Source: JABEVB01 sp049965775 (GTDB lineage: Bacteria > Planctomycetota > Phycisphaerae > WQYP01). Taken from it: a DNA stretch of 27,821 nt. Numbering within the stretch: position 1 is the stretch's first letter; each line of letters begins with the position of its first letter. Under the pieces are notes generated by a model, which saw only the letters and a program-made list of their open reading frames with translations, searched no databases and had not been told where the DNA came from. The stretch lies in NCBI GenBank assembly GCA_049965775.1, contig JBMFVX010000028.1, positions 1 to 27,821 on the forward strand, in the 5' to 3' direction. The translations under genes and the position numbers were made by a program. Positions 15,094 through 23,405 of this stretch are shown here, piece after piece.

Positions 15094-15705
15094 TCAAACC
15101 TTTAAAATCCTGGAAAGCACCCTGCGGACTTGGCTTAGACGGGCGGCTTCATCGCCCCCGTTATTTATGACATCATCCGATATTTCCTTCTTCTTGTCCA
15201 GCGAGGCTTGACGATCTTCTCGAATTTTAAGCTCATCGGCAGTCCATCCACGGGTAGCCTGCACGCGGGCCAACCGCTGCTCAAACGGCGTATTTACGAA
15301 TATAATAGCGTCGCATTGCTTGTAAAGCCCTGTTTCTACCAATAATGGCGTGTCCCAAACCACCGCTTTTACCGCCGGACTTTGCCGATAAGCAGCCATC
15401 AAATCGCGCCGTATTTCATCCACTTTTGGGTGCACCAGCCGATTCAATCGCTCCAGTTCCACAGGATTGTTGAACGTACGGCGGGCTACAGCGCGGCGAT
15501 CTACGCGACCATCGGCAGCCAGGATTTCATCGCCCCACCATTGCCGCAGCGTGGCCTTAACCGGCGGTTGCTCGAGTACTTCGTGCGCAATACGGTCGCT
15601 GCGAATGACCAAACAACCCAGCGATTCAAAATCGTCAGCGACCGCGCTTTTGCCGCTACCTATGCCGCCCACCAGGCCAATTACAGGTTTTGGATAATCT
15701 TTCAT
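15094..15705 (-). CDS. coaE: Dephospho-CoA kinase
   Basis: Phosphorylates the ribose 3'-OH of dephospho-CoA in the last step of coenzyme A synthesis; cytoplasmic. The protein is 203 aa, the normal length. Walker A is GGIGSGKS (13-20), with the dephospho-CoA-contacting DTPLLVETGLY near 117-127. The lid region TRGWTADELKIREDRQ follows, and the C-terminal helix ends SQVRRVLSRIL. NNGGDEAARL matches the usual NNG motif. No clear Shine-Dalgarno precedes the ATG at 15705; the start is supported by homology instead (MKDYPKPVIGLVGG). It lies between smc and rho on the same strand, about 140 nt after smc and 295 nt before rho. Confidence 0.93.
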   Translation of the reverse strand: MKDYPKPVIGLVGGIGSGKSAVADDFESLGCLVIRSDRIAHEVLEQPPVKATLRQWWGDEILAADGRVDRRAVARRTFNNPVELERLNRLVHPKVDEIRRDLMAAYRQSPAVKAVVWDTPLLVETGLYKQCDAIIFVNTPFEQRLARVQATRGWTADELKIREDRQASLDKKKEISDDVINNGGDEAARLSQVRRVLSRILKV

Positions 15706-15842
15706 GGGTGCAACCGACAGGCACTACTTTCGCCGTGCAAACACATCGCGGCGGCGTAAAGGCCGCCCGTGGCGATGCTGCCGCGTAAAAGCCATCTCAA
15801 AAATAAAGCCACAGCACCAGCATATGCCGCAGGCAACCCGAA

Positions 15843-18800
15843 TTAAGCACCGGCACCGGCAAGCTCAGCCGGAGCCGAACGGCTCTGCTCCGCCCCGCCC
15901 GCATCGGAACCGGCAACAGTATCGCCCGCCCCGGCCGCTGGGGCCGACCCGGCCGGCCTGCGCTCTGAAACTTTGCCGTCAAACCGCACCGCAACACGTT
16001 TGCTTACGCCCTGTTCCTGCATGGTAATGCCGTAGAGCAAATTCGCCGCAGCCATCATGCGCTTGTTGTGGGTAATGATAATGAACTGGCTGTACTGCAG
16101 GAAGTCCTGAACAATGGCGGCAAAGCGGCCTGTATTGGCCTCGTCGAGCGCGGCGTCAACTTCGTCAAGCACGCAAAATGGCGACGGCTTGCTCTTGAAA
16201 ATGGCCATCACCAGGGCTACCGCGGCCATAGTTTTTTCACCGCCTGAAAGCAAACTGATGGACTGCAACTCTTTGCCGGGCGGGCGGGCGAGAATGTCTA
16301 TGCCCGATTCCAGCACATCTTCGGGCGTTTCTAAAATGATGTCGGCCCGGCCGCCGCCAAAGAGCCGGCGGAACATTTCGCCGAATTCGCGGCGAATGGT
16401 TTCAAACGTTTCGGTAAAGCGCTGGCGTGAATCGTCGTTGATTTTATTGATAAGGTCTTCCAACTGCCGTTTGGCGTCCACAATGTCGCCGATTTGCGCC
16501 GCCAGAAATTTCTGCCGGTCTTCAAGCTGTGCCAACTCGTTGATCGCCTCAAGGTTGACGCTGCCGAGGCGGGCGATTTTACCTTTAAGATCGGCGATTT
16601 CGGCGGCAATGGCGGTCCAATCTTGCTCCACCGGCTCGTAGCCGGCGTGCGCCTCAACCAGGTTGACCTGCAATTCTTCACCGGTGCGCTCCACCAGCGT
16701 TTCCAGCCGCACGCTCACTTCGTTTTCCGCAAGCGAATACTGGTGGTCCTGCTCGGCGAGTTCGGCGGCTTGTCGCTCCTGTTGAGCCAGCAGCGCCGCC
16801 GCCTCGGTGGACTGCCGCTTGATGTCCGCAAGCCGCTGGGCCTGCGCAGCCGCCGCCTGTTGAGCCTCGGCAGAGCTTTCCGCGAGTTCCACGGCCTTCA
16901 AGGCGGATGCTTCCGCGTGCCGCAGCGATTCCGATTGTTTGTCGCGGGCCAGCGTGATGTCGCTTTCGGCTGCGGCTGAATCGCTTTGTACATTTCGCAA
17001 CGACTGCTGCTGCGCCAGCAGTTCGCGTGAAACGGCGCTGCGCTGTTCCTGTAATTGTCCCAGGGCTATGCGCAGCTTGGTGGCTTCTTCGCCGAGTTCC
17101 TTTGCCTGCGACTGGCTTTGCTGCAGCGACGCAACAAGCTCGGTAGCCCGCTGCTCGGCCTGCTGCGCAGACGCTTCAAGCTCGGCCACGCGGGCGGCAA
17201 GTTCGCTGCGGCGGGCGGCCGCCTGGTCCGCCTGCGAAAGCAGGTTTTGCATCTCCGCCTCGAGCAGCGGCAACTGCGAGTGCAGCTTCTGAACCTGCTG
17301 CTGATTTTGTGCAAGCTCGGCCTGCACCCGAGCCATATCGCTCTGGCTTTGATAAATGCGATCACGCAACTGCTGCTGCTGACGGTTGAGTTCCTGCGAT
17401 TGCTGATCGCACAATTGCGCCTGACCGCTCAACGTCTCGATCTCAGCTTCAACTTCGTGGAGTTCCATCGCAAGGCGGGCCAGTTCGCTGCGGCGACGGA
17501 CAGCGCCGGTTTTGCGCGACATATCGCCCGCCACGAACAACCCATCGGAGCCAACCACTTCACCGCTGCGCGTCACAAACCGCCGCCGCGGGCCGGCAGC
17601 GCCGGCTAATTCCAACGCCTGCTCTAAGTTCTCAACCACATACGTTTCACCCAGCACGTACTCAACAACAGGCCGGGATGATTCTTCAAACTGCACAAGG
17701 TCCACAGCGCGCACACAGTTGGCCGGAACGCCGGTGGACTCGCTGCCGGCACGAACCAACCGGTCGGCCGCCAAAACGCTCACGCGCCCGGCCACCGTAC
17801 GCCAAGCCTCGGCCTCGGCCGCCATGGCAGCGGCGCTTTCAACAACCAAAGTCTGCTGCAAATCGCCCAGCGCCGCTTCAATGACACCGGCATGTTCCAA
17901 CTGCGTATTAATCAAATCGCCGACAATGCCGCGCACGGCCGCAAAGCGTTCGCCGCTCTCGCGGGCTTTTAGCACCTGCCGCACGCCGTCGGCAACGCCC
18001 TCGCGCCGTGCCTCAAGGTCCTGCAGAAGCGATTGACGGCTCTTAAGCCCGCTGCGAGCTTCACGTTTTTCCGCCAATTGGGCGGAAAGCTCCGAATGTT
18101 TCTGCGAGTTGCTCTGCTGATGGGCAACCACCGTCGTCATTTCAGCGGTTAAACCGGCCACCGCGGCAGCGAGTTCAGCACGATGCGACTCGAGTGATTG
18201 CGCCCTGGCCTCCGCCTGACCAAGCTGGCCATCAAGCTCTTGCCGCTGCGACTGGAGCCGCTGTGCCTGGCGGCGGGCATTTTCTTCGGCGGTGACCAAA
18301 CCGCTGGTTTCGCTGTTAATGCGGGCGCTCTGACGCATAAAGTCCACCGCCTGACTTTTAGCTTCGTCAAGCGAGCGGTTAATACCCGCGATAGCCACTG
18401 CGGCGGCCTCCTGCCTCTTAACCGCCTCGAGCACCAGTTGCTCCTGCCGCAGCAACTGTTCGTCAAGCTGAGCCAGCGATTCAACATGGCGGGCGGCCTG
18501 GGCCTCAAGCTCGGCAAACCGCTGGGCAAGTTCTCCGCGGCGCCGCTCCAGCAATTCGATCTGCTGGCCGGTCTGCTCCGCCTGACGACGGGCAAACTGC
18601 TCCTGCTGCAGGGTGGATTGCCGCTGGCTTTCCAGCGTCATGGCCTGGCGTTCGGCCTGACGGGCCGATTCCTGTACGCCATCCATCTCAAGCTGCAAAT
18701 CCTGCTGAAGCTGCCGCGCCTGATCAAGCTTGCGGCGCACCTCGGCGAGGCTGTCGGCCAGTTCGCCGCGCTGCGTGGTCAACTCGGTGAGCTTAAGGTG

Positions 18801-19511
18801 AAGCTGATGGTACTCATGCAGGCTATGGGCTTTGCGCAATTCGGTCAGGCGGGCGGAGTACTCCTGATAGCTGCGGGCGCGGCCGGCCTGTTGTTTTACG
18901 CTGCGAAGCTGTTTTTCCACCTCATCAAGCACAAGCTGGGTTTGGGCCAGGTTTTGATCGGTTTTTTCCAGCTTACGGAGCGCTTCTTTTTTTCGCGCTT
19001 TGAAGCGAGATATGCCGGCCGCTTCTTCAAATATTTCGCGCCGGTCATAGCTGTTGGCATCTAAAAACGCCGACACCTGCCCCTGGCCTATCATCGAGTA
19101 CGCATCCACGCCGATGCCGGTGTCCATAAACATTTCGCGTATGTCGCGCAGGCGCGAAGGCTGGTTGTTGACCAGGTATTCCGAGGTGGAATCGCGGTAA
19201 AGCCGCCGGGTTATTTTGACGTGGTTGGCATCCACCGGCAGGCGACGATCATCGTTGGTGAAATTGAGCGACACCTCAGCCATTCCCATCGGCTTTCGAC
19301 CGCTCGAACCGTTGAAAATGACATCCAGCATGCCGTCGCCGCGCAGGCTTTTGGCCGACATCTCGCCGAGCACCCACTTGATGGCGTCAACAACATTGGA
19401 CTTGCCGCACCCGTTGGGGCCGACGATGCCTGTAATGCCATCATCAAATTTCAGTTCAGTAGGGTCGGCAAAGGACTTGAAACCAGCCAATTCAAGTGAA
19501 GAAAGCTTCAT
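15843..19511 (-). CDS. smc: Chromosome segregation protein SMC
   Basis: Condensin ATPase that dimerises through its hinge and loops DNA with the ScpA and ScpB partners, not present here. The protein is 1222 aa, close to the family norm. GGAGG lies 10 nt before the ATG at 19511. The N-terminal head has Walker A GPNGCGKS (31-38). Long Gln/Ala/Glu-rich coiled coils fill about 165-500 and 690-1000. The hinge lies between, at about 510-660 (VRGIVGDLINT, VVGSDGLFVAGD). The C-terminal head has the ABC signature LSGGE (1088-1092), Walker B CVLDEVDAALDE (1113 on) and the IIITHNK switch. A final Ala/Gly/Ser-rich tail of about 45 residues goes beyond the usual end and is probably disordered. coaE follows on the same strand. 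Confidence 0.97.
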   Translation of the reverse strand: MKLSSLELAGFKSFADPTELKFDDGITGIVGPNGCGKSNVVDAIKWVLGEMSAKSLRGDGMLDVIFNGSSGRKPMGMAEVSLNFTNDDRRLPVDANHVKITRRLYRDSTSEYLVNNQPSRLRDIREMFMDTGIGVDAYSMIGQGQVSAFLDANSYDRREIFEEAAGISRFKARKKEALRKLEKTDQNLAQTQLVLDEVEKQLRSVKQQAGRARSYQEYSARLTELRKAHSLHEYHQLHLKLTELTTQRGELADSLAEVRRKLDQARQLQQDLQLEMDGVQESARQAERQAMTLESQRQSTLQQEQFARRQAEQTGQQIELLERRRGELAQRFAELEAQAARHVESLAQLDEQLLRQEQLVLEAVKRQEAAAVAIAGINRSLDEAKSQAVDFMRQSARINSETSGLVTAEENARRQAQRLQSQRQELDGQLGQAEARAQSLESHRAELAAAVAGLTAEMTTVVAHQQSNSQKHSELSAQLAEKREARSGLKSRQSLLQDLEARREGVADGVRQVLKARESGERFAAVRGIVGDLINTQLEHAGVIEAALGDLQQTLVVESAAAMAAEAEAWRTVAGRVSVLAADRLVRAGSESTGVPANCVRAVDLVQFEESSRPVVEYVLGETYVVENLEQALELAGAAGPRRRFVTRSGEVVGSDGLFVAGDMSRKTGAVRRRSELARLAMELHEVEAEIETLSGQAQLCDQQSQELNRQQQQLRDRIYQSQSDMARVQAELAQNQQQVQKLHSQLPLLEAEMQNLLSQADQAAARRSELAARVAELEASAQQAEQRATELVASLQQSQSQAKELGEEATKLRIALGQLQEQRSAVSRELLAQQQSLRNVQSDSAAAESDITLARDKQSESLRHAEASALKAVELAESSAEAQQAAAAQAQRLADIKRQSTEAAALLAQQERQAAELAEQDHQYSLAENEVSVRLETLVERTGEELQVNLVEAHAGYEPVEQDWTAIAAEIADLKGKIARLGSVNLEAINELAQLEDRQKFLAAQIGDIVDAKRQLEDLINKINDDSRQRFTETFETIRREFGEMFRRLFGGGRADIILETPEDVLESGIDILARPPGKELQSISLLSGGEKTMAAVALVMAIFKSKPSPFCVLDEVDAALDEANTGRFAAIVQDFLQYSQFIIITHNKRMMAAANLLYGITMQEQGVSKRVAVRFDGKVSERRPAGSAPAAGAGDTVAGSDAGGAEQSRSAPAELAGAGA

Positions 19512-19656
19512 ATAGATGCGACCTCCATGTCACGACTTTTTACGCCGGGACGTTCACCTCAACGAACAGTTAACGTTATACGCTAACATACCCGATACGG
19601 CGTAGCAACCGCAAATTTGAGGGATTTTTGATCGAGCACCGGCGAGCATCCAGCAG

Positions 19657-19675
19657 GCACGCCGGCAGGGCGTGC
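19657..19675. repeat. Stem-loop GCACGCC-GGCAG-GGCGTGC
   Basis: Perfect 7-bp stem at 19657-19663 and 19669-19675, in the divergent gap between smc and the Kdo hydroxylase gene. No T tract. It may be another member of the dispersed hairpin elements. Confidence 0.4.
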
Positions 19676-19735
19676 GGCTGGTTTTTGCCCGCCGATAAAT
19701 ACCTTGGTACACTAGCCCGGTCGTAAGGAGCCTGC

Positions 19736-19752
19736 GGTGGGTGCAGCCCACC
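19736..19752. repeat. Stem-loop GGTGGG-TGCAG-CCCACC
   Basis: Perfect 6-bp stem, 43 nt upstream of the Kdo hydroxylase start. It would lie in the leader RNA if transcription begins upstream. The GGTGGGTGCAGCCCACC form is, from memory, a common intergenic repeat in planctomycetes. Confidence 0.4.
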
Positions 19753-19794
19753 ACAAAAGGCGGCGATACAATTTCTGCAGGAGCATGTCTCGTT

Positions 19795-20691
19795 ATGGTA
19801 AGTACGCCTCGACCAGAGCAAATTTACAGTATCGAAGGCACACAGTGGACCGGGCCGTTTTCGCCCGATCAGCAAACACGGGCTACCACCGCCCTGGAGG
19901 ATGGTCGCGTGGTGTACCTGCCCACGCTTGATTTTGTTTTTTCAGAGGATGAAAAAAAATATCTCACGCCCGCATGGAGCAACGGCGCCGCCAAAAACAT
20001 CAGCTACGATGCCCGCACCGGCGACATTAAGGGCATGAAGGGCGACACTGCGGCCCAGCAGGGCCTGGCCAGGCTTCTGCAGCGCTATGCCGACAGCACG
20101 CTTTCGCTGATGCAAAGCCTGTTTCCGGCGTATAAAGAGGCGCTTATTCGCGCCCGCACCAGTTTTCGGCCGGTGCAAATCGCCGGACGCGCCAGCTCAC
20201 CGAAAAAAGACGACACGCGTCTGCATCCCGATGCGTTCCCGACCCGCCCCACCGCTGGCAAGCGTATTATTCGCGTGTTTGCCAATGTAAATCCGCATGG
20301 CCAGGGACGCGACTGGCGCATCGGCGAGCCTTTTGCCGATTTTGCGCGCAAAATGCTGCCGCGCATCAAGCCGCCGGCGCCGCTTAGCCGCGAGTTTTTA
20401 TACCTTTTTCGCGTAACCCGCACGCCGCGCACGCCTTACGATCATTACATGCTCGGCCTGCACGACACAGGCAAGCTCGATGAGGCGTATCAAAAAACCG
20501 CCACCAGAGCATCGTTCAGCTTTCCGCCGCACTGCACCTGGATTTGCTTTAGTGATGAAGTGCTGCACGCCGTGGATGCCGGCCAGTATTTAATGGAGCA
20601 AACCTACATGCTGCCGCACACGGCCATGGCGCATCCTGAAAAATCGCCCGCCAGAGTACTTGAAGGCATTTTAGGTCGAAAGCTCCTGTAA
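19795..20691 (+). CDS. kdoO: Probable Kdo hydroxylase (Kdo 3-hydroxylase, Fe(II)/2-oxoglutarate dioxygenase)
   Basis: Resembles the KdoO family, which hydroxylates Kdo in lipid A precursors to give the Ko sugar, using iron, oxygen and 2-oxoglutarate. The protein is 298 aa. I start it at 19795 because AGGAG (19778-19782) precedes it, though the 12-nt spacing is long; a GTG start at 19741 is less likely. Family landmarks in order: YLPTLDFVFSEDE (42-54), NISYDARTG, SFRPVQIAGR, KKDDTRLHPDAFPTRP with the His144-x-Asp146 metal pair, RIIRVFANVNP, DHYMLGLHD, TWICFSDEVLHA with the distal His258, and SPARVLEG. No signal peptide or membrane helix is visible. It is convergent with the M48 peptidase gene. 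The family call comes from remembered motifs. Confidence 0.8.
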   Translation: MVSTPRPEQIYSIEGTQWTGPFSPDQQTRATTALEDGRVVYLPTLDFVFSEDEKKYLTPAWSNGAAKNISYDARTGDIKGMKGDTAAQQGLARLLQRYADSTLSLMQSLFPAYKEALIRARTSFRPVQIAGRASSPKKDDTRLHPDAFPTRPTAGKRIIRVFANVNPHGQGRDWRIGEPFADFARKMLPRIKPPAPLSREFLYLFRVTRTPRTPYDHYMLGLHDTGKLDEAYQKTATRASFSFPPHCTWICFSDEVLHAVDAGQYLMEQTYMLPHTAMAHPEKSPARVLEGILGRKLL

Positions 20692-20736
20692 ATGCCGCAG
20701 ATGGCAGCAAAATGAGACGTCGCCCAATTACGAGCC

Positions 20737-20753
20737 ACGCGGTTAGGCCGCGT
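20737..20753. terminator. Stem-loop ACGCGG-TTAGG-CCGCGT between convergent genes
   Basis: Perfect 6-bp stem at 20737-20742 and 20748-20753, 45 nt after the Kdo hydroxylase stop and about 50 nt after the M48 gene on the other strand. Six T occur at about 20772-20777 but not next to the stem. A transcript-end role is possible; it may equally be a dispersed repeat. Confidence 0.35.
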
Positions 20754-20805
20754 AGCGAGCCTTGGCCAACGCTTTTTTCAGGTACACGCTCTCCGCGGCG
20801 ACGGC

Positions 20806-22353
20806 TCATCCGCCGTAAAGGGTGGCCAGCACCACCAAAACCACGCCGACAACCAGGCTTGCGGCAATCCATTGCCGGAGCCGGCGCTGCCGCCGATCAA
20901 ATGCTTTTACCGCCTGCGGGTCGCGCGCCAACCGCCGCACCAGCGCCACTCGATCGCTGATGCTCGGATGCATCCAGCCTTTGCGGTCGCGCGGCCGATG
21001 CGTTAGTCCCACCACCGCCAATAAGGCTTGGGCAAAGCGCTCGGCGCCGGCAACCAACGGCGGCAACCGTGGCGGAGGCGCAGCCTCGGCAACCTCCAAG
21101 CCCAGATAATCAGCCTGGTCGTTTAATTCGTTTGATTCCTGCAATTGATCAGCAGCGGCCACAGCCGCAGCTGCCGTAGATTTCACTTCGGTCGCACCGT
21201 GCTGTGTCATTGTCGCCAATGGCTGCGGCCGAGCCGCCATACACTGTGCGGCGTACCAATCGGCCTGATGTTCGCACAAGCGACTGATAAGGGGAAATAC
21301 CAGTATTAAAAACACCGCCACCAGAGCGTAATTAATAATTTGCCAGAATGTGTCATACCGCGGCCACAGCGACATACCGGCCGACGCCGCGGCCGCAAAC
21401 CCTCCGGCCGCAAACGCCGCCAGGTACCACCACAGGTGGCGATGATGCCCATGCCCAACCTCGTGGGCAAAGACGGCCTGAATTTGATTGTCATCAAGCC
21501 GGGCAAGCAGGGCATCGGTTATTAAAAAATAGCGAGCCATCGGAACCGGCCCCAAAATCGCCGCATTTACCACCCGATGGTATGTATGCCACACGCGAAT
21601 ATCGGTAAAGCGAACCCCGCCGGCTGCGGCCATACTTTCCAAACGGCTCCGCAACGGTTCAACGGTGAGTTTGCTGGTGCTCCATACCCACACCACCAGC
21701 CGACCGGCAAGCAGCAGCACTGCCAAGGTAACAGCCAAACCGGCTCCATACGCTAAATTGCCCCACCCCCAATTGCGAAGCAGTGTTTCAGCCAGGCGCC
21801 GCAGTGCCAAAGCCAACAGCAATACCAGAGGCAAATACATCGCATGGCGCAATTGCATAAGCACATAGGCCCAGCGCGGCGGCATGGGGGCAAACTTGCG
21901 GCCTTCAAGCGCCGCGGCGAGGGCTTCCTGGTCAGCCGCCAGAGATTCAAGCGGGTATTCCAGCAGCCAAAAGCCAATCCAAGCCGCCACCACCGGCAAC
22001 ATCCAGATCACTTCGGCCAATGGAGCCAGCAACCCCGTAAGGCGCCATCGGTCATGCACCAGCTCGCCCCAACCAAAATTAAACAGGCACAGCGCCAAAA
22101 GCACCAAAGACAGCGATCGCAATTTACGCAACCGCCGACCGTATTGATACAGAAGTTCTGTGGCGGAATCTACCGGCCCGGCCGCCAGCAGCCGCTGACG
22201 TCGGCGATACGCCTCCAACACCAGCAGGGCCTGCATGCCCAGCACCACCGCCAGCACCGCCCCCGGCGACAAACGCAAAAAACTCGCATCGCCCAGGTAC
22301 GGGTAAGACCCGATAATCAAAATCAACAACAATGGCAAAAGCGGTGGCAGCAT
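20806..22353 (-). CDS. M48 family membrane zinc metallopeptidase
   Basis: Integral membrane protease of the Ste24/HtpX group, 515 aa. The zinc site HEVGH is at 297-301, with the third ligand Glu361 in CEHQADWYA. HPSISDRV near 468-475 is a typical late motif. About eight hydrophobic helices are visible (roughly 4-15, 28-47, 78-95, 107-131, 168-186, 198-224, 306-327, 338-358), plus a C-terminal one at 490-512. A low-complexity Ala/Glu/Gln-rich insert of about 55 residues (374-430) lies between the zinc site and HPSISDRV. No Shine-Dalgarno is seen before the ATG at 22353. It is divergent from dapB, sharing about 155 nt. A role in membrane protein turnover is likely from the family, but the substrate is unknown. 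Confidence 0.88.
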   Translation of the reverse strand: MLPPLLPLLLILIIGSYPYLGDASFLRLSPGAVLAVVLGMQALLVLEAYRRRQRLLAAGPVDSATELLYQYGRRLRKLRSLSLVLLALCLFNFGWGELVHDRWRLTGLLAPLAEVIWMLPVVAAWIGFWLLEYPLESLAADQEALAAALEGRKFAPMPPRWAYVLMQLRHAMYLPLVLLLALALRRLAETLLRNWGWGNLAYGAGLAVTLAVLLLAGRLVVWVWSTSKLTVEPLRSRLESMAAAGGVRFTDIRVWHTYHRVVNAAILGPVPMARYFLITDALLARLDDNQIQAVFAHEVGHGHHRHLWWYLAAFAAGGFAAAASAGMSLWPRYDTFWQIINYALVAVFLILVFPLISRLCEHQADWYAAQCMAARPQPLATMTQHGATEVKSTAAAAVAAADQLQESNELNDQADYLGLEVAEAAPPPRLPPLVAGAERFAQALLAVVGLTHRPRDRKGWMHPSISDRVALVRRLARDPQAVKAFDRRQRRLRQWIAASLVVGVVLVVLATLYGG

Positions 22354-22456
22354 TGGAGAAGTATATTACACGCCAGATGCCGCCCGGCGAAGCGCACCGC
22401 CCGGCGGTCAGCTTTCGACCGCCTGGCCCACCCCAAAAAACCAAAATCTGCGGTGA

Positions 22457-22484
22457 TTGTACTGGTGCCGAATGCGGCTAAAAT
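22457..22484 (+). promoter_or_regulatory. Candidate promoter of dapB
   Basis: TTGTAC (22457-22462), 16-nt spacer, TAAAAT (22479-22484). The -10 box matches 5 of 6 positions and the -35 box 3 of 6. It would give a leader of about 20 nt before the ATG at 22511. No lysine riboswitch is visible in the short gap. Confidence 0.4.
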
Positions 22485-22510
22485 AGGCGGCTTTCGCGAA
22501 AGGCGTGAGC

Positions 22511-23329
22511 ATGACACAGGCAATTAAACTCGCGGTATCAGGAGCGGGCGGGCGCATGGGCAACCGAATTATCGCCCTTGCCGCCGCCCAGCCAGAAAAA
22601 TTCCGTCTCGTGGCGGCCATTGAACGGGCGGATTCTCCGTGGGCCGGTAAGGATGTCGGTTCTCTGGTTGGCCTGTCGCCTACCGGCGTGGCCATCACCG
22701 CCAAATTACCCGAGGCCAGTCAAAATACCGCCGATGTGCTGATAGATTTCTCGGCCCCGGCGGCCACACGCGAGCTCATTGCTGTATGCCGCCAGCAACG
22801 TATTGGTATGGTCATCGGCACCACAGGCCTTGCCGAGAGCGACCAGCTTCTCATCAATGAAGCCGCCCGGGACATTCCCATACTTCAGGCCGCCAACACC
22901 AGTTTGGGGGTTAACCTGCTGCTGAACATTGCCGCCGAGGTGGCACGCAAACTGGGCGACGCCTACGATATCGAAATCGTTGAATCGCATCACAACCAGA
23001 AAAAAGATGCACCCTCCGGCACGGCCCTGGCGCTGGCCGAGAGCATCTGCAGAGCCACCAACCGCAATTTGTCTGCATCGCTGGAGCATGGTCGCCATGG
23101 CGGCGACGCCAAGCGACGGCCAGGCACCATCGGTATGCACGCTCTGCGCATGGGCGATGTTGTCGGCGAGCACACCGTTTACTTCGCAACCGGCGGTGAA
23201 CGCATAGAAATTCGCCACGTTGCCACCACACGCGACACGTTCGCGATGGGCGCATTGCGGGCGGCGGCGTTCATTGCCGGCAGCAAACCGGGGCGATATT
23301 CGATGGCTGACGTACTCGGTATTTCATGA
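22511..23329 (+). CDS. dapB: 4-hydroxy-tetrahydrodipicolinate reductase
   Basis: Reduces hydroxy-tetrahydrodipicolinate with NAD(P)H on the route to diaminopimelate and lysine. The protein is 272 aa. I start it at the ATG at 22511, with AAAGG 7 nt upstream, rather than at the GTG two codons earlier. The nucleotide-binding motif is GAGGRMG (11-17), GTTG is at 103-106, and the catalytic segment ESHHNQKKDAPSGTA has His160, His161 and the Lys pair 164/165. The C-terminal RHVATTRDTFAMGAL is also characteristic. murA begins 76 nt downstream on the same strand, so the two may be co-transcribed, both feeding peptidoglycan synthesis. Confidence 0.96.
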   Translation: MTQAIKLAVSGAGGRMGNRIIALAAAQPEKFRLVAAIERADSPWAGKDVGSLVGLSPTGVAITAKLPEASQNTADVLIDFSAPAATRELIAVCRQQRIGMVIGTTGLAESDQLLINEAARDIPILQAANTSLGVNLLLNIAAEVARKLGDAYDIEIVESHHNQKKDAPSGTALALAESICRATNRNLSASLEHGRHGGDAKRRPGTIGMHALRMGDVVGEHTVYFATGGERIEIRHVATTRDTFAMGALRAAAFIAGSKPGRYSMADVLGIS

Positions 23330-23405
23330 TATAGTTTTTATTTGTCGGCCCGGCACTCGCCCGGCCGCGCTCGACATGGATGTCCAGATTTGCGGAGTGC
23401 ATCGA

